This document shows positions 33,944-42,868 of a DNA stretch of 64,000 bases, in pieces. The notes below the pieces were generated by a model. That model worked only from the letters and a program-made list of their open reading frames with translations. It ran no database searches and was not told where the DNA came from. Each line of letters begins with the position of its first letter. Position 1 is the first letter of the stretch. Both the position numbers and the translations under genes were made by a program. Source of the stretch: DATHTS01 sp965219305 (lineage in GTDB: Bacteria > Acidobacteriota > Blastocatellia > Pyrinomonadales > Pyrinomonadaceae); the NCBI GenBank assembly GCA_965219305.1, contig OZ244725.1, positions 3,596,001 to 3,660,000 on the forward strand, written 5' to 3'.

Positions 33944-35828
33944 CCGCCGCCGTTTCCTTTTGCTTTTTGAATTCGTCGAGGACTTCAAAAACCTGTAAGG
34001 CGTATTTTACATTCCCGAACGGCGCGGAAACCTGCACGCCGCTGATTAAATCGCGGACTTCCAAAAGCGATTCGCGGGCGATCTGCAAGCCTTCTTCTTT
34101 GGCGTGTTCCTTTGATTTGTCGGACGCAATCCGCATACGATCCAAAATGTCCTGCGTAACGCGCACGCCGGGAACTTCGTTGTGCATAAATTCGGCGTTT
34201 CTCGACGAGACGAACGGGAAAATTCCGGCGATGATCGGAATCTTGACGTGCGTTATTCTTTCCATAAACTCCCGAAACTGTTCCGTATCATAGACAGGCT
34301 GCGTGATCGCGTATTCCGCGCCGGCTTCGACCTTCCATTCAAAGCGGCGAATCTCTTCTTCGAGATTTATCGCGCCCGGATTTACGCCCACACCGATTGA
34401 AAACGCCGTCGGTTCGCCGATCGGATTGTTGCCGAGATCGAGACCGTGATTGAGTTTGTTGACCATATTCGTCAGACCGATCGAATCAATGTCAAAAACT
34501 GCGGTCGCATCCGGGTAAGGTCCCATTTTCGGCGGATCGCCCGTGATTATTAAAAGATTGTGCAAACCCAACGCCGCCGCGCCGAGCAGATCGGACATCA
34601 TTCCGAGCAAGTTTCTGTCGCGGCAGCAATAATGCAAAACCGCTTCGATGCCGAGTTTTTGTTCGACGAGAATCGCCGTCGCCTGCGCGCTCATACGCGT
34701 CTGCGCCCGCGGACCGTCAGGAATATTCACCGCGTCAACTCCGGCATCTTTTAAAAGTGCGATGTTTTTTAGCGTATTTTCGGCGGCGATTCCTTTCGGC
34801 GGCAAAACTTCGACACTCGTTACGAATTCGCCGAGCGCGACTTTGCGCGACCAATTCGATCTTTCAAGCGGCGAAACGGGATCAACTTCGACCGCCGGTT
34901 TATTTTCGACGACTTTCGCCGCTTGCTGATGTTTATTAACTTTCGCCGCACGCGGACTGATTGCACGGACGGAATCAGCCATCAATTTGATATGCTGCGG
35001 AGTCGTGCCGCAGCAACCGCCGACGAATTTCGCGCCCGCTTTGATAAAACGCTTGGCGAATTTCGACATATATTCCGGCGAACACATATAAAACTGCCGC
35101 CCTTGAACGTCGCGCGGAAGTCCCGCGTTTGGCTGTGCGGAAAGTTTTTTGTCCGTGTAACCGCGCATTTTTTCCAATTCATTTAAAACGTGCGTCGGAC
35201 CGACACCGCAATTTAAACCGATCACGTCAACGCCCCATTCGGTCAGGCGATTCGTGATAGTTTCCGTGTCCGCACCGAAAATGGTTTTACCGTTGGTTTG
35301 AATCGTCATCTGCGCGATGATCGGCAGATCGCACGATTCCCGAACCGCCTTGATTGCCTGCCGGATTTCCGACAGATCCGAGAAAGTTTCCAAAATAAAA
35401 AGATCAACGCCGCCTTCCAAAAGCGCGGAAATTTGTTCTTTGAACATTTCCTTCGCTTCATCAAAAGAAGTCGGACCGTAAGGCTCGATTCGCAAATCCA
35501 AAGGTCCGATCGCGCCCGCGACAAATCCTTCTTCGCCCGCCGCTTCACGCGCCAGTTTCGCGCCTGCCAGATTTATCTCGAACAGATTATTTTCCAGCCC
35601 GTATTGTTTGAGTTTGTGCCGCGTCGCGCCGAACGTGTTGGTTTCGATAATATCCGCGCCCGCTTTGATATATTCTTCGTGAACTTCGCGCACCAAATCC
35701 GGCGCGGTCAGATTGAGTTCATCGTAACTTTTATTGATAAAAACGCCTTTATCGTAAAAACGTGTGCCAATCGCGCCGTCAAAAACATAGACGCTGTCGT
35801 TATCTAAAATTTCCCTGAAGTTTCTCAT
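33939..35828 (-). CDS. Bifunctional homocysteine S-methyltransferase / MTHFR
   Basis: 629 aa fusion of YitJ/BHMT-MetF type. Residues 1-300 are the homocysteine-binding barrel: FDGAIGTRFYDKGV, the zinc Cys in GLNCGVGPTHV and the Cys pair in FVGGCCGTTPQH. Residues 330-620 are methylenetetrahydrofolate reductase (MetF): EFVTSVEVLPPKG, LLIITGDPPKMG, YAITQPVYDTEQF and IIAGIFPFVSSR. Together they make methyl-folate and transfer methyl to homocysteine; the donor for the first half may be supplied by a separate B12 domain protein. The start codon lies 3 bp after a GTCAGTA heptamer hairpin. Confidence 0.92.
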   Translation of the reverse strand: MRNFREILDNDSVYVFDGAIGTRFYDKGVFINKSYDELNLTAPDLVREVHEEYIKAGADIIETNTFGATRHKLKQYGLENNLFEINLAGAKLAREAAGEEGFVAGAIGPLDLRIEPYGPTSFDEAKEMFKEQISALLEGGVDLFILETFSDLSEIRQAIKAVRESCDLPIIAQMTIQTNGKTIFGADTETITNRLTEWGVDVIGLNCGVGPTHVLNELEKMRGYTDKKLSAQPNAGLPRDVQGRQFYMCSPEYMSKFAKRFIKAGAKFVGGCCGTTPQHIKLMADSVRAISPRAAKVNKHQQAAKVVENKPAVEVDPVSPLERSNWSRKVALGEFVTSVEVLPPKGIAAENTLKNIALLKDAGVDAVNIPDGPRAQTRMSAQATAILVEQKLGIEAVLHYCCRDRNLLGMMSDLLGAAALGLHNLLIITGDPPKMGPYPDATAVFDIDSIGLTNMVNKLNHGLDLGNNPIGEPTAFSIGVGVNPGAINLEEEIRRFEWKVEAGAEYAITQPVYDTEQFREFMERITHVKIPIIAGIFPFVSSRNAEFMHNEVPGVRVTQDILDRMRIASDKSKEHAKEEGLQIARESLLEVRDLISGVQVSAPFGNVKYALQVFEVLDEFKKQKETAAV

Positions 35829-35903
35829 AGTGGTCAGTAGTCAGCGGTCAGTAGTCAGTAGAATTTTTTGAATTCCGACTACTGACTACTGACTACTGAC
35901 TAC
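35829..35903. repeat. GTCAGTA heptamer hairpin before methionine gene
   Basis: Four tandem GTCAGTA-type heptamers (35832-35861) face TACTGAC copies (35878-35902) around GAATTTTTTGAATTC. The hairpin ends 3 bp before the ATG at 35828 (minus strand), so no Shine-Dalgarno fits. Confidence 0.88.
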
Positions 35904-36080
35904 AAAAATCAAAAAGCCTGTGCTAAACAACACAAGGCTTTTTTTTTCGTCGAACCTGTTAAGCTGTTTAGCGGTTTGTTTAACGTGGTCGCAAGTTGCT
36001 GTAACTCACCACAAAAGTAAACTTTATGATGCGCGTTTAGTCAGAAAGTGTCAAGTTTCTGGTCTCTCCGCTATCGGCGC
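35904..36080 (-). ncRNA. Structured leader with terminator, possible riboswitch
   Basis: On the minus strand, upstream of the methionine gene, there is an intrinsic terminator (stem 35911-35922 with 35931-35943, then TTTTTGA). Its loop holds TGTTTAGC, complementary over 8 nt to GCTAAACA in the leader (35965-35972), which could act as an antiterminator. Further upstream a compact region (GCAACTTGCGACCACG, near 35987-36002) may form an aptamer. I could not match it to a known SAM or cobalamin class. Confidence 0.35.
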
Positions 36081-36108
36081 ACCAAATTGTTAAATTTTTC
36101 GCAAATTC

Positions 36109-36175
36109 ACCCGTAAAATATACTAGCCGTAAAATAAACCAATAAATTTCTATTTTACTTTCTTATTTTGCGGGT
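36109..36175. repeat. CCCGTAAAATA inverted repeat
   Basis: ACCCGTAAAATATAC and CCGTAAAATAAACC face TATTTTGCGGGT (36164-36175). Member of the CCCGCGAAATA repeat family. Lies between the gpx stop and the methionine leader. Confidence 0.6.
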
Positions 36176-36206
36176 AGGTCTAAAATTTATTAACTGAAAA
36201 CCCGAA

Positions 36207-36755
36207 TTATTTACTTAATTCTTCGTCAATTTTCCCAATTAATCTTTCATCTTCCGCTGTGACATCAGGCGCAAAACGCGCGGCAATTTCGCCGTCTTTG
36301 CCGATAAGAAATTTCTCGAAATTCCACAAAACTTCGCTCGGCTCGGAGCGCGTCGAACCGTAACCTTTTAACTTTTCTTCAAACTCGCCGTCGTTGACAT
36401 CGGTTTCGGGTTTGTTCGTCGTCAAATATTTATAAAGTTCGTGCTGATCGTCGCCTTTGGCGGAAACTTTCGAAAACATCGGAAATTTCACGTTAAAATT
36501 CGTGCCGCAAAAAGACTTGATTTCTTCTTCCGTTCCCGGTTCTTGTCCCATAAAATTGTTCGCGGGAAATCCGAGAATTTCAAAACCTTTGCCGTGATAT
36601 TCGTCGTAAAGTTTCTGCAAACCTTCATATTGCGGAGTCAGACCGCATTTCGACGCGACGTTGACAACCAAAAGAACTTTTTCTTTATATTCGCCTAAAT
36701 TTGTTTCTTCGCCGTCAATCGTTTTAACGGGAATTTCGTATATTTCATTTGCCAT
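36207..36755 (-). CDS. gpx: Glutathione peroxidase family protein
   Basis: 182 aa, thiol peroxidase that reduces hydroperoxides using glutathione or, more often in bacteria, thioredoxin. Peroxidatic Cys in NVASKCGLTPQYEGL, resolving region FPANNFMGQEPGTEEEIKSFC (Gln and second Cys present), and the Trp of LWNFEKFLIG. A Cys version, no TGA codon. Last gene of a minus-strand redox cluster, 3 bp after the protease gene. The start context AAATTATG is shared with several neighbours. Confidence 0.92.
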   Translation of the reverse strand: MANEIYEIPVKTIDGEETNLGEYKEKVLLVVNVASKCGLTPQYEGLQKLYDEYHGKGFEILGFPANNFMGQEPGTEEEIKSFCGTNFNVKFPMFSKVSAKGDDQHELYKYLTTNKPETDVNDGEFEEKLKGYGSTRSEPSEVLWNFEKFLIGKDGEIAARFAPDVTAEDERLIGKIDEELSK

Positions 36756-36758
36756 AAT

Positions 36759-37598
36759 TTATTTTTTCTCTTTTCTATTTTTATCTAAAATATTCTTTAA
36801 CTCTTTATAAAATGCGCTGATTGGCGTGATCGAAGTTATCACACCCGCATCTTTTTTAAACACGCCGTTTTCGTCGTAATTTCCTTCAGTCAAGCCCCAA
36901 ATAACGCCTGCAAAAAGATAATCTTTTGCGTTCGTTTTGTTATTTATTTGTTCTTCAAAAAATAAACCGCCGCTGCCGCCGAATGTTGAAATGCACGTTG
37001 CGTCAACGCGATCTTTTGAACTTGTCGGGCGAACGATTTTCACGTTTCGGCTGATCGTCATTCTTAAACCGCCGTCGCCGATGTCCGCATCGCCGTTAAA
37101 ACCCGCACAACCGAGACGTTCTTCATTCGAGATCATTTCATCAAGCGTTAATTCGGAAATTTTTAGCGGCTTGATAACTCTTTCGGGAATTTTCCGGCTC
37201 AATCTTACGATCGAAAAGTCGGGATTCGCATTCGCCTTCAAAACTCTTTTGACATAAAGATTTTCGATGAAATTTACGCCGCCCGGTTTTAAAATCACAG
37301 TCGCCAAATACGGTTCTAAATCTTTTCTGGAATCGAATTTGAAGTTTGCCTCCAGAAAACAATGTCCGGCGGAAATGGCGATGTCTTCGGTAACTAAAGT
37401 CAATGAACACCAGCGACTCCCGAGAAAATTTACTCTGCCGACCGCCGCCAAAGACGGATATTTTTCGGCGCGGAAAATCTCGCGTTCGACTCCGGCAATT
37501 TTTATCGGCGGCGGCGGCGGAATTTCAGGTAAATTCTGTCCGCGCACCGAAAATGCGAAAACCAACCAAATAAAAATTGTGAAAATGCCGAATTTCAT
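36759..37598 (-). CDS. Secreted trypsin-like serine protease
   Basis: 279 aa. Signal peptide (FGIFTIFIWLVFAFSVRG), then an S1 trypsin-like protease. Catalytic triad seen: His in IAISAGHCFLE, Asp in NPDFSIVRLSR and Ser in CISTFGGSGGLFF. Cysteines at WCSLT and GHC fit the usual disulfide. Acts in the periplasm or outside the cell; substrate unknown. Placed between a GPx gene and an alcohol dehydrogenase gene with short spacers (3 and 19 bp). Confidence 0.82.
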   Translation of the reverse strand: MKFGIFTIFIWLVFAFSVRGQNLPEIPPPPPIKIAGVEREIFRAEKYPSLAAVGRVNFLGSRWCSLTLVTEDIAISAGHCFLEANFKFDSRKDLEPYLATVILKPGGVNFIENLYVKRVLKANANPDFSIVRLSRKIPERVIKPLKISELTLDEMISNEERLGCAGFNGDADIGDGGLRMTISRNVKIVRPTSSKDRVDATCISTFGGSGGLFFEEQINNKTNAKDYLFAGVIWGLTEGNYDENGVFKKDAGVITSITPISAFYKELKNILDKNRKEKK

Positions 37599-37617
37599 TT
37601 TCCGAAAATTTTACTTC

Positions 37618-38673
37618 TTACACTTCGTTATTTAAAGATTTCATATCAATCACGAAGCGATACCGCACATCGCCGTTGATCGTACGCTCATAAGCATTTT
37701 CGATTTCCTGAACCGGAATGATTTCAATGTCTGAAGTAATATCATTTTCCGCGCAGTAATCAAGCATTTCCTGTGTTTCTTTTATACCGCCGATGCCCGA
37801 ACCGGCGAGCATACGGTTGTTGACGACCAGCGAAAAAGCGTGAACCGGCATTGGTTTTTCCGGCACGCCGACGACAACCATCGTGCCGTTTAATTTGAGC
37901 AGACCGAGATACATATTCAGATCGTGTTCGGCGGAAACGCAGTCGAGAATAAAATCGAATTGTCCGGCGAGCGGTTTCATTTCGTCCGCGTTTTTCGAGA
38001 CGACGAAATTATGTGCGCCGAGTTTTTTCGCGTCTTCTTCCTTCGACGGCGAAGTCGAAAAAACAGTAACTTCCGCGCCCATCGAGACGGCGAGTTTCAC
38101 GCCCATATGTCCGAGACCGCCGAGACCGACAATGCCAACTTTTTGTCCTTTGCCGACTTTGAATTTTTTAAGCGGCGAGTAAGTCGTAATTCCGGCGCAA
38201 AGAAGCGGCGCAACACCTGCAAGATTTTCCGTTTCCGAAATTTTCAGCGCGTAATCTTCTTTGACAACGATCTGCGAAGAATAACCGCCGAAAGTCGGAG
38301 TTTTTTCGTCCATTTCCGTCGAATTGTAAGTCTGAGCGCAATGAACTTTGCAGAATTGCTCAACGTCCTGACGGCAGTTTTCACACTCGCCGCACGAATC
38401 AACGAAACAACCGACTCCGGCAAAATCGCCTTCTTTAAATTTCTTCACGTCTGCGCCGATCTGAGCGACGCGACCGACAATTTCGTGTCCGGGAACCATC
38501 GGAAAAACTGAATTTCCCCATTCATTTCGCGCCTGATGAATATCCGTGTGGCAAACGCCGCAATATTGAATCTCGATCAAAATATCATTCGCGCCGACTT
38601 CGCGGCGTTGAAATTCAAACGGCTCTAATTTTGAGTCCGCCGCTTTTGCGGCATAACCTGTGGTTTGTAACAT
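37618..38673 (-). CDS. Zinc-dependent alcohol dehydrogenase (YahK/CAD-like)
   Basis: 351 aa medium-chain dehydrogenase of the NADP-linked CAD/YahK type. Catalytic zinc ligands in GVCHTDIHQA and GHEIVGRV; structural zinc with four Cys in CGECENCRQDVEQFCKVHC; Rossmann motif GLGGLGHMGVKLAVSMG. Reduces aldehydes to alcohols. Part of the redox cluster with SDR, O-methyltransferase and a second MDR dehydrogenase, fitting a role in aldehyde detoxification. Confidence 0.9.
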   Translation of the reverse strand: MLQTTGYAAKAADSKLEPFEFQRREVGANDILIEIQYCGVCHTDIHQARNEWGNSVFPMVPGHEIVGRVAQIGADVKKFKEGDFAGVGCFVDSCGECENCRQDVEQFCKVHCAQTYNSTEMDEKTPTFGGYSSQIVVKEDYALKISETENLAGVAPLLCAGITTYSPLKKFKVGKGQKVGIVGLGGLGHMGVKLAVSMGAEVTVFSTSPSKEEDAKKLGAHNFVVSKNADEMKPLAGQFDFILDCVSAEHDLNMYLGLLKLNGTMVVVGVPEKPMPVHAFSLVVNNRMLAGSGIGGIKETQEMLDYCAENDITSDIEIIPVQEIENAYERTINGDVRYRFVIDMKSLNNEV

Positions 38674-38688
38674 ATTTTCTTTTTTTAA

Positions 38689-39342
38689 TTAATCTCTTTC
38701 CTTCCGCGCGATCATCAAACCGTCGCGCACGGCGAAAAGAATATTCGAAACTCTTTCATCGCGCTGAACTTTCGCGTTAAATTCGTTCAAAACGCGCGTT
38801 CCTTCGTTTGTTTCTTCGCCATTTTCCGCTTTCAAAACTTCGCCGTTCCGCAGAACATTGTCGGAAATTATCAAACCTCCGACGCGCACTTTCGGGAAAA
38901 CCAGATCATAATAATTCGGATACGCGGGTTTGTCAGCGTCAATAAAAACGAGATCGAAAGTTTCGTCCAGATTCGGAATAATTTCGGCGGCATTTCCTAA
39001 TTTCGCTTCGATATTTCCCGCAAAATCCGATTTTTCCCAGAAATCTTTGGCAATCGCGTTTGTTTCTTCGTTAACATCGAGCGTGATAATTTTCCCGTCA
39101 TCGGTCAAACCTTCCGCCATACAAAGCGCGGAATAACCCATATATGTCCCGATCTCCAAAATTCTTCGCGGCTGAATCATCTTGCTGAACATCGCCAGCA
39201 GACGACCTTGATAAAAACCGGAAAGCATCGCTTTGTCGTCGCGCTCGCCGAAAGTTTTTTCGCGCAATTCGCGCAGAACTTCGCTTTCATCGGATGTAAA
39301 TTTTTCCGCGTAATTTTGAATTTCAGAATTTATAATGTCCAT
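38689..39342 (-). CDS. O-methyltransferase, class I SAM-dependent (family 3)
   Basis: 217 aa Methyltransf_3 protein, relatives of catechol and caffeoyl-CoA O-methyltransferases. SAM-binding ILEIGTYMGYSALCMAEGL, Asp-rich metal site FDLVFIDADKPAYPNYYDL, and NVLRNGEVLKAE. Needs a divalent metal; likely methylates a catechol-like hydroxyl, but the substrate is unknown. It lies 5 bp downstream of the SDR gene, within an operon. Confidence 0.9.
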   Translation of the reverse strand: MDIINSEIQNYAEKFTSDESEVLRELREKTFGERDDKAMLSGFYQGRLLAMFSKMIQPRRILEIGTYMGYSALCMAEGLTDDGKIITLDVNEETNAIAKDFWEKSDFAGNIEAKLGNAAEIIPNLDETFDLVFIDADKPAYPNYYDLVFPKVRVGGLIISDNVLRNGEVLKAENGEETNEGTRVLNEFNAKVQRDERVSNILFAVRDGLMIARKERD

Positions 39343-39347
39343 AATTT

Positions 39348-40142
39348 TTAAATCATCGAACGCACAACGCCGCCGTCAACTCGTAATGCCGCGCCATTTA
39401 TCGCCGCCGAAAGCGGACTGCAAACGAACGCCACAACTTCACCGATCTCTTCGGTTTTTATAAATCTTTGCAAAAGCGAAGACGGTCGCGCTTCATTGAA
39501 AAACTGTTCTTTCATTTCGTCTTCGGTGATGCCGTTTTCCTTTGCCAGTTTATCAACAAAATCTATCACGCCTTCCGAAGCCGTCGGTCCCGGCAAAATC
39601 GAATTTACCGTTACGTTCGTGTTTTTCGTCGTTTCCGCTAAACCGCGTGAAATCGAAAGTTGCGCCGATTTTGTAAAACCGTAATGAATCATTTCGACCG
39701 GAATATTAATTCCCGATTCGCTTGAAATAAAGACGATTCTGCCCCAATCCCGCGCTTTCATTTTCGGCAAATAATGACGGCTCAAACGAACTCCGCTCAT
39801 CACATTCGTTTGAAAGAATTTCAGCCAATCTTCATCCGTAATATCAGTAAAATTTTTCGGCTCGAAAATGCCGAGATTATTGACTAAAATATCCGCATCG
39901 GGAACTTCTTTGATAAATTTTTCAACGCCTTCCGCGTCCGACAGATCAGCCGCCACGCCTTTTATATCGGCACCGGAAACTTCCGATTTTAATCTTTCGC
40001 CCGCTTTGTCAACACTTTTCTGCGAACGCCCGTTTATCACGACTTTTGCGCCTTCGCGTGCCAGAGATTTTGCAATCGCAAAACCGATTCCGGCGGTTGA
40101 ACCCGTTACGACGGCGGTTTTTCCGTTGAGCTGTAAATCCAT
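39348..40142 (-). CDS. SDR-family oxidoreductase
   Basis: 264 aa classical short-chain dehydrogenase. Cofactor motif TGSTAGIGFA (TGxxxGxG), NNLGIFEPK, and the catalytic triad Ser (ISSESGI), Tyr (HYGFTKSAQ) and Lys. Arg at NGRSQ suggests NADP(H). The C-terminal ending NGAALRVDGGVVRS is typical. Substrate unknown. In the middle of the detoxification cluster, 8 bp after the DUF5335 gene. Confidence 0.9.
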   Translation of the reverse strand: MDLQLNGKTAVVTGSTAGIGFAIAKSLAREGAKVVINGRSQKSVDKAGERLKSEVSGADIKGVAADLSDAEGVEKFIKEVPDADILVNNLGIFEPKNFTDITDEDWLKFFQTNVMSGVRLSRHYLPKMKARDWGRIVFISSESGINIPVEMIHYGFTKSAQLSISRGLAETTKNTNVTVNSILPGPTASEGVIDFVDKLAKENGITEDEMKEQFFNEARPSSLLQRFIKTEEIGEVVAFVCSPLSAAINGAALRVDGGVVRSMI

Positions 40143-40150
40143 AATTATTT

Positions 40151-40543
40151 TTACGATGCGCCGTCAACTTTCGATTCCAGACGCAGACTTACCAAAGTGT
40201 TCTGATTGTCAATAAATTCAAGCACATCTTCGCTGCCGTCCGTATCGTATTGGACACGAATTCCGCGCAGATTCGATATAACTACTCTGACTTCTTCCGC
40301 TTCCGAATTTCCCTGGTCAATCCGTATAACTTCGGCACTTGCCGAATTTCCGTCGTTTTTATAAATAATGTCTTCGAGATGCGCTTCGATTCCTTCTTCT
40401 TCGGTCGAACCATTTGCTCTGAAAATATCAAAACGCGAACGCCGACCTTTGTTGCGGTCAACAAATTCTCTTAAAAATGATTTCCATTTTCCCGACGAAA
40501 TCGCTTCGCGCGGTTCCTCGTTTGTATCGTGTAATCCGTCCAT
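40151..40543 (-). CDS. DUF5335-like protein
   Basis: 130 aa, small, acidic soluble protein. The central part AEVIRIDQGNSEAEEVRVVISNLRGIRVQYDTDGSEDVLEFIDNQ ... TLVSLRLES resembles the DUF5335 family of unknown function. No catalytic motif recognised. Short spacers on both sides (8 and 18 bp) place it in the operon. AGGAGA precedes the start at 40543. Confidence 0.6.
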   Translation of the reverse strand: MDGLHDTNEEPREAISSGKWKSFLREFVDRNKGRRSRFDIFRANGSTEEEGIEAHLEDIIYKNDGNSASAEVIRIDQGNSEAEEVRVVISNLRGIRVQYDTDGSEDVLEFIDNQNTLVSLRLESKVDGAS

Positions 40544-40561
40544 AATTTTTCTCCTGATTTT

Positions 40562-41575
40562 TTAACTAATTTTCACTACAATTTTTCCGAAGTGCGCGCC
40601 TGATTCCATATATTTGAGCGCATCTTTCACTTCGCCAAATTCAAAAATTTTATCAACCACGGGTTTGAGATGTTTGTGCTGATTAAACATCAAATTCATA
40701 TCTTCGAACATCTGCCGCGAGCCGACGTAAATTCCCTGCAATCTGATGGAATTCATCAGAATATTTACCGGATTCAGTCCGCCCGTCGCGCCCGACAAAA
40801 CACCGATCACGGCGATATGTCCGCCGACTTTTACGGCGTTCAAAGATTTCGAGATCGTTTCCGCGCCGCCGACTTCGACGACGTGATCAACGCCGCGTTT
40901 GTCGGTCAATTCAAGCACGGCTTTGTCCCAATCTTCGCGCTCTTTATAATTTATCAAATCCGTCGCGCCGAGTTCTTTTGCTCTTTCCAATTTTTCATCG
41001 CTCGACGAAGTGATAATTATCCGTGTTCCCAAAACGCCCGCCATTTGCAGAGCGAAAATCGAAACGCCGCCCGTTCCTTGCAATAAAATCGTGTCGTCTG
41101 ATTTCATTCCGCCGGATTCGAAAAGCGCGTGATACGCCGTAACCGCCGCACACGGCAGCGTCGCCGCTTCTTCATAAGAAAAATGATCGGGAATGCAAAC
41201 CAGACCTTTTTCATCAAAAGTTCCGAACTCGCGCAAACAGCCATCCAGATCGCCGCCGAGCGCGGTTCGCCCTTTTTGTGCGTCAATCTTGCCGTCCAAC
41301 CAACCTTGCATAAAAATCGGCGTAACGCGGTCGCCGGCTTTGAATTTCGTTACATTTTCGCCAATCTCGACAACTTCGCCCGCGCCGTCGGAAAACGGCA
41401 CGAGCGGCGTTTTCAATTTCGGATTGTAATGACCTTTAATCATCATCAAATCGCGGAAATTCAAAGACACGGCGTGAAATTTCACTTTCACTTCGTTTGC
41501 TTCCGGCTTCGGTTCGTCGCGTTCGGTCAATGTCAGATTGTCTATTCCGAACTCGTTTATTTCGTAAACTTTCAT
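40562..41575 (-). CDS. Medium-chain NAD(P)-dependent dehydrogenase (quinone-reductase-like)
   Basis: 337 aa from ATG 41575 (MKVYEINEFGIDNLTL); a frame nine codons longer exists but starts within the repeat region. Zinc-free-type MDR: NFRDLMMIKGHYNP, GAGEVVEIGENV, Rossmann LLQGTGGVSIFALQMA, and C-terminal FGKIVVKIS. Probably an NADPH-dependent quinone or enone reductase. Tenfold spacing difference (97 bp, with an inverted repeat) separates it from the thioredoxin-like gene. Confidence 0.88.
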   Translation of the reverse strand: MKVYEINEFGIDNLTLTERDEPKPEANEVKVKFHAVSLNFRDLMMIKGHYNPKLKTPLVPFSDGAGEVVEIGENVTKFKAGDRVTPIFMQGWLDGKIDAQKGRTALGGDLDGCLREFGTFDEKGLVCIPDHFSYEEAATLPCAAVTAYHALFESGGMKSDDTILLQGTGGVSIFALQMAGVLGTRIIITSSSDEKLERAKELGATDLINYKEREDWDKAVLELTDKRGVDHVVEVGGAETISKSLNAVKVGGHIAVIGVLSGATGGLNPVNILMNSIRLQGIYVGSRQMFEDMNLMFNQHKHLKPVVDKIFEFGEVKDALKYMESGAHFGKIVVKIS

Positions 41576-41587
41576 AATTTTTTTTCT

Positions 41588-41665
41588 GCCCGCGAAATAC
41601 ACGAAAAAAACGAAAAGAAGACAGAAGATTTAAAAACTTTCGTAATTTTCGTGTATTTTGCGGGC
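41588..41665. repeat. CCCGCGAAATACACGAAAA inverted repeat
   Basis: GCCCGCGAAATACACGAAAA (41588-41607) pairs with TTTTCGTGTATTTTGCGGGC (41646-41665), with one mismatch. Lies 13 bp upstream of the dehydrogenase ATG and 8 bp after the stop of the thioredoxin-like gene. Confidence 0.85.
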
Positions 41666-41672
41666 AAACTTT

Positions 41673-42272
41673 TTAGTTACTATCTGTCCATTTATCCAAA
41701 AGCGTTTCAAATTCCGCTTGAATTGCTTCTTCTTTATTTTTGATATACCAACGCTGCATATTTTCCATCATTTGCGGTTTATCTAATTCGCCCGCCGCAC
41801 GCATTTCGAGAAAATAATCCATCGCTTCTGCGGGGCGCGGTCCCCAAGTTCCGATTTCTTCCAGAGTTTCGGCATCGAGACAGATCAATTTCGGAATCGA
41901 ACGTGCATTATTCGTCAGGTATTTGTCCATCAATTCCAAATTTTCGTCGCGCAAAACGTAGCGCGTTTCGATATTGGAATTCAAATGTGCAATTTTTTCG
42001 ATGATCGGAATATTCTGCGCCGCATCGCCGCACCAACCTTCGGTGATTATCAGCCAAATCCATTTTTGCCCAATACTTTGCACTTTTTCGGTGAGCGATT
42101 CGTTTAATTCGACCGAGATCGCCAGACGTTTCATTCGCTGACGATTCAATTTGCCGTAATTAAACATTGCTTCCGATTGATTCTGTCCGGTCGTTTTTCC
42201 TTCCGCCAATAAATTATCAATCGTCTCGATATATTCGGCATACGGCATCGCTTTTTCAACGTAATTTTTCAT
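41673..42272 (-). CDS. Thioredoxin-like protein (Thioredoxin_9 type)
   Basis: 199 aa. The centre (IWLIITEGWCGDAAQNIPIIEKIA) matches the thioredoxin_9 group, in which the usual WCxxC is reduced to WCGDA, so the second active-site Cys is missing. Downstream PKLICLDAETLEEIGTWGPRP keeps the cis-proline and following strand of the fold. Probably bacilliredoxin-like or a thiol-binding protein rather than a disulfide reductase. Neighbouring nitroreductase, DoxX and dehydrogenases indicate redox stress. Confidence 0.78.
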   Translation of the reverse strand: MKNYVEKAMPYAEYIETIDNLLAEGKTTGQNQSEAMFNYGKLNRQRMKRLAISVELNESLTEKVQSIGQKWIWLIITEGWCGDAAQNIPIIEKIAHLNSNIETRYVLRDENLELMDKYLTNNARSIPKLICLDAETLEEIGTWGPRPAEAMDYFLEMRAAGELDKPQMMENMQRWYIKNKEEAIQAEFETLLDKWTDSN

Positions 42273-42345
42273 TTATATTTTCAACTAAAAATTTATTAAA
42301 CCGATTTGAGAAAATCAGATTTAATCTCTCAACTTTTATCTATTA

Positions 42346-42389
42346 TCTTTCAACTATATTTTGCGAGAAAACAAAATATAGTTGAAAGA
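42346..42389. repeat. 18-bp perfect hairpin between DoxX and thioredoxin genes
   Basis: TCTTTCAACTATATTTTG (42346-42363) and its exact complement (42372-42389) around an 8-nt loop. No T run follows on the minus strand, so it is a repeat or processing site more than a terminator. Confidence 0.75.
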
Positions 42390-42436
42390 CAATAATTGAT
42401 AATCAATAGATTATTGGATAAATAATTCTAAATTTT

Positions 42437-42829
42437 TCAGTTTTTCTTCCAGATTAATCTGTCCAAACTCCACGCGCCGCCGCCTGCGAAAAACAGATAA
42501 AAGTAAACAAAACAATAGATCACAGCGAGTTCGCCTTTATTTATAATCGGCAGAAATCCGTTTGACGCGTGCGCCATAAAATATGCAACCGCCAACAAAC
42601 CGCTTAAAAGAAATGCCGTCGCTCGCGTAAATAAACCGAGTATCAAAAGCGCACCGCCGAAAAATTCGATAATTCCGGCGACCAACATCAAACTTCCGCC
42701 GCCGCCGCCGCTTGTCGAAGGCGGTAAACCGAAAAGTTTTTGGCTTCCGTGCCAGATGATTAAAAAGCCCGAAATAAACCTTAAAATGCTCAAAACCTGC
42801 GGCGACCATTTCGATAAAAATTCATTCAT
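42437..42829 (-). CDS. DoxX-family membrane protein
   Basis: 130 aa with four membrane helices typical of DoxX: SILRFISGFLIIWHGSQKLFG, GSLMLVAGIIEFFGGALLILGLFTRATAFLLSGLLAVAYFMAH, and the last helix IYCFVYFYLFFAGGGAWSLDRL. DoxX proteins work with thiol and redox stress systems and can complex with oxidoreductases in the membrane. It lies in the Rrf2-headed cluster 39 bp after the nitroreductase gene. Confidence 0.9.
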   Translation of the reverse strand: MNEFLSKWSPQVLSILRFISGFLIIWHGSQKLFGLPPSTSGGGGGSLMLVAGIIEFFGGALLILGLFTRATAFLLSGLLAVAYFMAHASNGFLPIINKGELAVIYCFVYFYLFFAGGGAWSLDRLIWKKN

Positions 42830-42868
42830 AAATATAAAATTCTCTCCAAAACTATTTTCTTTATTAAA

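Noticed and set aside
35904..36080. A classical SAM-I (S-box) riboswitch
   Set aside because: The conserved kink-turn and GGAGGGA/GGCAACC core could not be found, so only a general structured leader is claimed.
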